Shown here: positions 60,719 through 64,000 of the stretch, piece by piece
Layout: the number at the start of each line of letters is the position of its first letter
How positions within the stretch are numbered: the first letter of the stretch is position 1
Origin: Occultella aeris
GTDB taxonomy: Bacteria; Actinomycetota; Actinomycetes; Actinomycetales; Beutenbergiaceae
Reading direction: 5' to 3'
DNA: 64,000 nucleotides
Assembly: GCF_902703175.1 (NCBI RefSeq)
Contig: NZ_CACRYJ010000034.1
Span: 120,694 to 184,693, forward strand
Notes under the pieces: generated by a model
What the model saw: the letters and a program-made list of their open reading frames with translations, nothing else
Database searches by the model: none
Told to the model about the DNA's origin: nothing
Position numbers and translations under genes: made by a program

Positions 60719-61798
60719 TCAGACGAAGCGCTCGAGCAATGAGGACTCCGCCTGCCGGGACAGTCCCTCGCGCACGGCCCTGGCGCGCTGGGTACCGACG
60801 CCGTCGACCACCTCGAGGTCGTCGATCGTGGCCGAGAGCATCCGCTGCAGGGATCCGAAGTGCTCCACCAGGGACGTCACCACGGACATCGGCAGCCTCG
60901 GCACCTTGGTCAGCATCCGGAAGCCCCGGGGCGCGATCGCCGAGTCCAGCGACTCGCCCTGGCGGCCGCCCACGCCGAGCACCCGGGAGATCTGGGTGAG
61001 GTCGATCAACTGGGTCGAGTCCAGTTCCGCGAGTGAGCCGAGCACGTCGTCGAGGGTGCGGGCGCTGCGCACGTCCAGGTAGTCGCGGACCACCAGCTCC
61101 AGGTCCGGCCCGATGCCACCGATGAGCTCGTCGAACTGGAGCGCCAGCAGGCGTCCGTTCGTGCCGAGCTCCACCACGTAGTCGGAGATCTCGGCCGAGA
61201 TCCGGCGCACCATCTCCAGCCGCTGCACCACGGCCGCGACGTCCCGAACGGTGACGAGGTCCTCGATCTCGAGGGCGGAGAGGGTGCCGGACACCTCGTC
61301 CAGGCGGGACTTGTACCGCTCGAGGGTGGCCAGTGCCTGGTTCGCGCGGGACAGGATCACGTCCGAGTCCTCGAGCACGTACCGGTGCGCCCCGACGTAG
61401 AGCGCGACGATCCGCATCGACTGGCTCACCGAGATCACCGGGTAACCGGTCTGCTTCGCCGCTCGCTCCGCGGTGCGGTGCCGGGTACCGGACTCCGTGG
61501 TCTCGATCGTGGAGTCCGGCAGCAGCTGCACCGCCGCCCGCACGATCCGGTTGCGGCTGTGGTCCACGACGATGGCGCCGTCCATCTTGGCCAGCTCCCG
61601 CAGCCGGGTGGAGGAGAAGTCCACGTCGAGCTCGAACCCGCCGGAGCAGATCTCCTCGACCACCGTGTTGTACCCGAGCACGATCAGGGCGCCGGTGCGC
61701 CCCCGCAGGATCCGCTCCAGGCCGTCCCGCAACTCGGTCCCCGGCGCGACGGCGCGCAGGGTCTCCCGGAAGAGTTCGGGCAACGCCACGTCAGCCAC
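60719..61798 (-). CDS. disA: DNA-integrity scanning diadenylate cyclase
   Basis: 359 residues. DisA makes cyclic di-AMP and scans DNA for branched structures. The N-terminal DAC domain has 'MDGAIVVD' and 'GTRHRTAERAAKQTG' (the DGA and RHR motifs of the active site), a long helical middle part gives the octamer, and the C-terminal helix-hairpin-helix ('TIDDLEVVDGVGTQRARAVREGL') binds DNA. GTG 61798 is used; the frame upstream has no family match. It follows radA by 55 nt; RadA is known to inhibit DisA in mycobacteria, so the pair is functionally linked. Confidence 0.96.
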   Translation of the reverse strand: MADVALPELFRETLRAVAPGTELRDGLERILRGRTGALIVLGYNTVVEEICSGGFELDVDFSSTRLRELAKMDGAIVVDHSRNRIVRAAVQLLPDSTIETTESGTRHRTAERAAKQTGYPVISVSQSMRIVALYVGAHRYVLEDSDVILSRANQALATLERYKSRLDEVSGTLSALEIEDLVTVRDVAAVVQRLEMVRRISAEISDYVVELGTNGRLLALQFDELIGGIGPDLELVVRDYLDVRSARTLDDVLGSLAELDSTQLIDLTQISRVLGVGGRQGESLDSAIAPRGFRMLTKVPRLPMSVVTSLVEHFGSLQRMLSATIDDLEVVDGVGTQRARAVREGLSRQAESSLLERFV

Positions 61799-61853
61799 TG
61801 GGGTCCCCCAACGAGGTTCGAGAATTTCGCTGCCGACGCAGCTCGGCCCAACT

Positions 61854-63257
61854 CTACGCGAGTCGGATCGGGCGCCGCCGGACGCCGAACTGGGCCGCCG
61901 TGATCGCCTGGTGCAGGTCCTCGGCCCGGACCACGTCGATGCCGTCCGGCATGGCGCCCTCGAGGTCCGTCGCAGCGGGGATGATGGCCCGCGAGAACCC
62001 CAGCCGGGCCACCTCGGACAGGCGCCGCCGGGTGCCGACGGCGGGGCGCAGGTCCCCGGCGAGGCCCACCTCCCCGATCGCCACCAGGCCGTCAACGAGT
62101 TCGAAGTCCTGCCGGGCGCTGACCACCGCGAGTGCGATGGCCAGGTCCGTGGCGGGTTCGAGCGCCCGCGCACCACCGACCGTGGACACGTAGATGTCCA
62201 TGCCAGCGGTGTCGATGCCCGCCCGGGAGCCGAGCACGGCCAGCGTCATCAGCACCCGCGAGGAGTCCACACCGGCCGTCGTGCGGCGGGCGTTCGGCAT
62301 CACGGTGCGGTTCGTCAGGGCCTGGATCTCCGTCGGCATCGGGCGGCGCCCGTCCAGCGTGACCGTGACGCAGGTGCCCGGCACCGGGTCCCGCTTGCCG
62401 GACAGGAACAGGCCGCTCGGATCCGCCAGCGAATGGATGCCCGTCTCGGTCAGGCTGAAACAGCCGACCTCGTCGGTGGTCCCGTACCGGTTCTTCACCG
62501 CGCGGACCATGCGCAGTTCGGAGTGCTTGTCACCCTCGAACTGGCAGACCACGTCCACCAGGTGCTCAAGGACCCGCGGCCCGGCGATCGAGCCGTCCTT
62601 GGTCACATGGCCCACCAGCACCACCGGCGTTGCGGTGCGTTTGGCCACGGCGATCAACGCCGCGGCCACCTCCCGAACCTGGGAGACGCCGCCGGCGGAG
62701 CCGTCCACCTGCGCGGACGCGATCGTCTGGACGGAGTCGATGACGAGCAGGTCCGGGTCGTTCGCCTCGATGTGCCCGAGCACGGTGCCGAGGTCGGTCT
62801 CGGCGGCCAGCAGCAGACCGGGCCGGATCGCGCCGATGCGCTCCGCGCGCAGGCGGACCTGGCTCGCCGACTCCTCGCCGGTGACGTAGAGGACCTTCGA
62901 GCCGCCTTCCGCCGCACGGGCCGCCACGTCCAGCAGCAGGGTCGACTTGCCCACGCCGGGCTCGCCCGCGAGCAGCACCACGGCCCCGGGCACGATCCCA
63001 CCGCCGAGCACGCGGTCGAACTCCCCGACGCCGGTCGGCCGGAACCGGGCCTCCTCGGCGTCGACCTCCGCGATCGGCTGCGCCGGGCTCCGCAGCGGCG
63101 CGGAGACGGCCGTGCGCGGACCGGCCGGGGCGGCGCCGGCCTCGACGACTGTGCCCCACGCCTGGCACTCGCCGCACCGGCCCACCCACTTCGCCGTGCT
63201 CCAGCCACACTCGGTGCAGCGGTGGACGGGGCGCTGGGCGCGGGCGGTCGAGCTCAT
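61854..63257 (-). CDS. radA: DNA repair protein RadA
   Basis: 467 residues. RadA is a RecA-like helicase that helps branch migration in recombination. Seen: a four-cysteine zinc finger (C-x2-C...C-x2-C, 'CTECGW' and 'CGECQAW') near residues 12-30, Walker A 'GEPGVGKST', the RadA signature K-N-R-Y-G (usually KNRFG) and a C-terminal Lon-like domain. ATG 63257 lies 7 nt after TACCGT (63270-63265), so it is probably leaderless; the in-frame start at 63290 lies upstream of that -10. It forms the conserved radA-disA unit. Confidence 0.96.
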   Translation of the reverse strand: MSSTARAQRPVHRCTECGWSTAKWVGRCGECQAWGTVVEAGAAPAGPRTAVSAPLRSPAQPIAEVDAEEARFRPTGVGEFDRVLGGGIVPGAVVLLAGEPGVGKSTLLLDVAARAAEGGSKVLYVTGEESASQVRLRAERIGAIRPGLLLAAETDLGTVLGHIEANDPDLLVIDSVQTIASAQVDGSAGGVSQVREVAAALIAVAKRTATPVVLVGHVTKDGSIAGPRVLEHLVDVVCQFEGDKHSELRMVRAVKNRYGTTDEVGCFSLTETGIHSLADPSGLFLSGKRDPVPGTCVTVTLDGRRPMPTEIQALTNRTVMPNARRTTAGVDSSRVLMTLAVLGSRAGIDTAGMDIYVSTVGGARALEPATDLAIALAVVSARQDFELVDGLVAIGEVGLAGDLRPAVGTRRRLSEVARLGFSRAIIPAATDLEGAMPDGIDVVRAEDLHQAITAAQFGVRRRPIRLA

Positions 63258-63344
63258 GTCCACGACGGTACCGCCGACCTGCGACACCACGCCGAGGCGC
63301 GCAGCGGGGTGTGGACGGGCGGGCCGCGGGCGCCCATCCCAAGG

Positions 63345-64000
63345 TCACTGGACGGCGGACGTCAATCGCATGACGTTGTCGAGCCACCGTTGCGTCAGCG
63401 GGCGCTTCTTCCACTCCGCGAGGGTCAGCTCGCGGCAGACCGAGCGGTAGGAGTCCTCGACCTCGCGCATCTTCGCCACGAAGGAAGCACCGGTGCACAT
63501 CATAGATACCTCGAAGTCGAGGTTGAACGATCTGATGTCCATGTTGCTGGAGCCGATGACGGCCGTGTGGTCGTCGACGGAGAAGTGCTTCGAGTGCAGG
63601 ACGAACGGGTACGGATACATGAAGATCCGGACGCCGGCCTCCAGCAGGTACCGGTAGTAGGAGCACTGGGCGTGACTCACCATCAGCTGCTCGCCCTTCT
63701 CGCTGACGAACAGCTCGACGGCGACGCCACGCTGGGCCGCGGTCGTGATGGCGTACAGGAGTGACTCGTCGGGTACGAAGTAGGGGCTGGCGATGGACAG
63801 CCGCTCCTGCGCCCCGTAGATCAGCGCATTGAACAGGCGAAGATTGTTCTCGTCCGGGAAGCCCGGCCCGCTCGGCACGATCTGGCAGGTGAGATCACCC
63901 TGATCCGCGGGGAACTCCTCGGTCTGGACGTAGTCGCGCAACCGTTCGTGGGTCTCGATGTACCAGTCGGAGGCGAACACGAGGCTGAGGGACTGGACGA
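63345..64000 (-). CDS. Phospholipase D-family protein, probably cardiolipin synthase (C-terminal part)
   Basis: The frame is open to the window edge; 218 codons are visible (about 211 from GTG 63980 onward plus a few before). The second HKD motif is present: H-S-K-H-F-S-V-D-D followed by 'GSSNMDIRSF'. 'IASPYFVPDESLL' and 'LFVSEKGEQLMV' are typical of bacterial cardiolipin synthases, which join two phosphatidylglycerols (or PG with another head group) at the membrane. The first HKD motif and N-terminal membrane helices should lie beyond base 64000. The gene ends 87 nt upstream of the radA start. Confidence 0.88.
   Translation of the reverse strand, partial: VQSLSLVFASDWYIETHERLRDYVQTEEFPADQGDLTCQIVPSGPGFPDENNLRLFNALIYGAQERLSIASPYFVPDESLLYAITTAAQRGVAVELFVSEKGEQLMVSHAQCSYYRYLLEAGVRIFMYPYPFVLHSKHFSVDDHTAVIGSSNMDIRSFNLDFEVSMMCTGASFVAKMREVEDSYRSVCRELTLAEWKKRPLTQRWLDNVMRLTSAVQ

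Overview
The window is a high-GC chromosome segment. Leaderless promoters, frequent GTG starts, shared-ATPase (CUT1) sugar transporters, a mycothiol-type glycosyltransferase, DUF5997 and the radA-disA pair all point to an actinobacterium, probably a soil or plant-polymer-degrading member of the Micrococcales. No rRNA, tRNA, CRISPR array, phage or insertion sequence was recognised. Most of the window is a mosaic of carbohydrate-use loci, each with its own repressor; housekeeping genes dominate only the last ~8 kb.

Layout. 1-5455: the end of a sugar-binding protein, two ABC permeases, a LacI repressor, a Gfo/Idh/MocA dehydrogenase and an L-rhamnose-mutarotase-like protein, which suggests use of a 6-deoxyhexose. 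5540-12875: an MDR reductase, an ArsR/AHSA1 pair, a small conserved protein, an SDR plus large FAD-protein module and an FMO-like protein. 12830-13393: a 5'-truncated beta-propeller gene. 13431-25224: a compact locus for a sulfated glycosaminoglycan. It holds two cytoplasmic-type sulfatases, a LacI repressor, an Lpl-type ABC importer, a DUF1961 protein and a secreted polysaccharide lyase family 8 enzyme, with three near-identical palindromic operators at its three promoters. 25282-27459: two beta-propeller paralogues, one frameshifted. 27665-32185: a fatty-acid desaturase, then a GH29 fucosidase, TIM-barrel isomerase and Gfo/Idh operon. 32426-36966: an 11-mer repeat protein, a LacI repressor, an acetyltransferase, and an MFS/ArsR divergent pair. 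37018-41286: ROK repressor, xylA, xylB and a cupin. 41329-44806: a cis-prenyltransferase, a frameshifted tyrS with a structured leader, and an MshA-like glycosyltransferase. 44775-50159: a four-gene operon (GH43, a LacI-DUF6807 fusion, a dehydrogenase, an AEC permease) with two identical operators. 50567-56500: glpK, glpF and glpD, a divergent SorC regulator, and an N-acetyltransferase. 56589-64000: a membrane protein, mutY, an HTH-less LysR-like protein with DUF5997, a membrane-anchored protein, disA, radA and a partial cardiolipin-synthase-like gene.

How the genes work together. In the central locus a Tat-exported lyase should cut a uronic-acid polymer outside the cell. The Lpl-type importer takes up the products, the signal-less sulfatases desulfate them inside, and the LacI protein controls every promoter. 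The unsaturated-uronyl hydrolase (GH88/GH105), the formylglycine-generating enzyme and the transporter ATPase are not in the window and must be encoded elsewhere. A second LacI-type palindrome (centre GCGC) recurs before the SDR/FAD module, the fucosidase operon and the third LacI gene, which suggests one regulon for the two catabolic units.

Limits: all functions are read from the translated sequence by motif and family resemblance; no database search was run. Operators and promoters are pattern calls.
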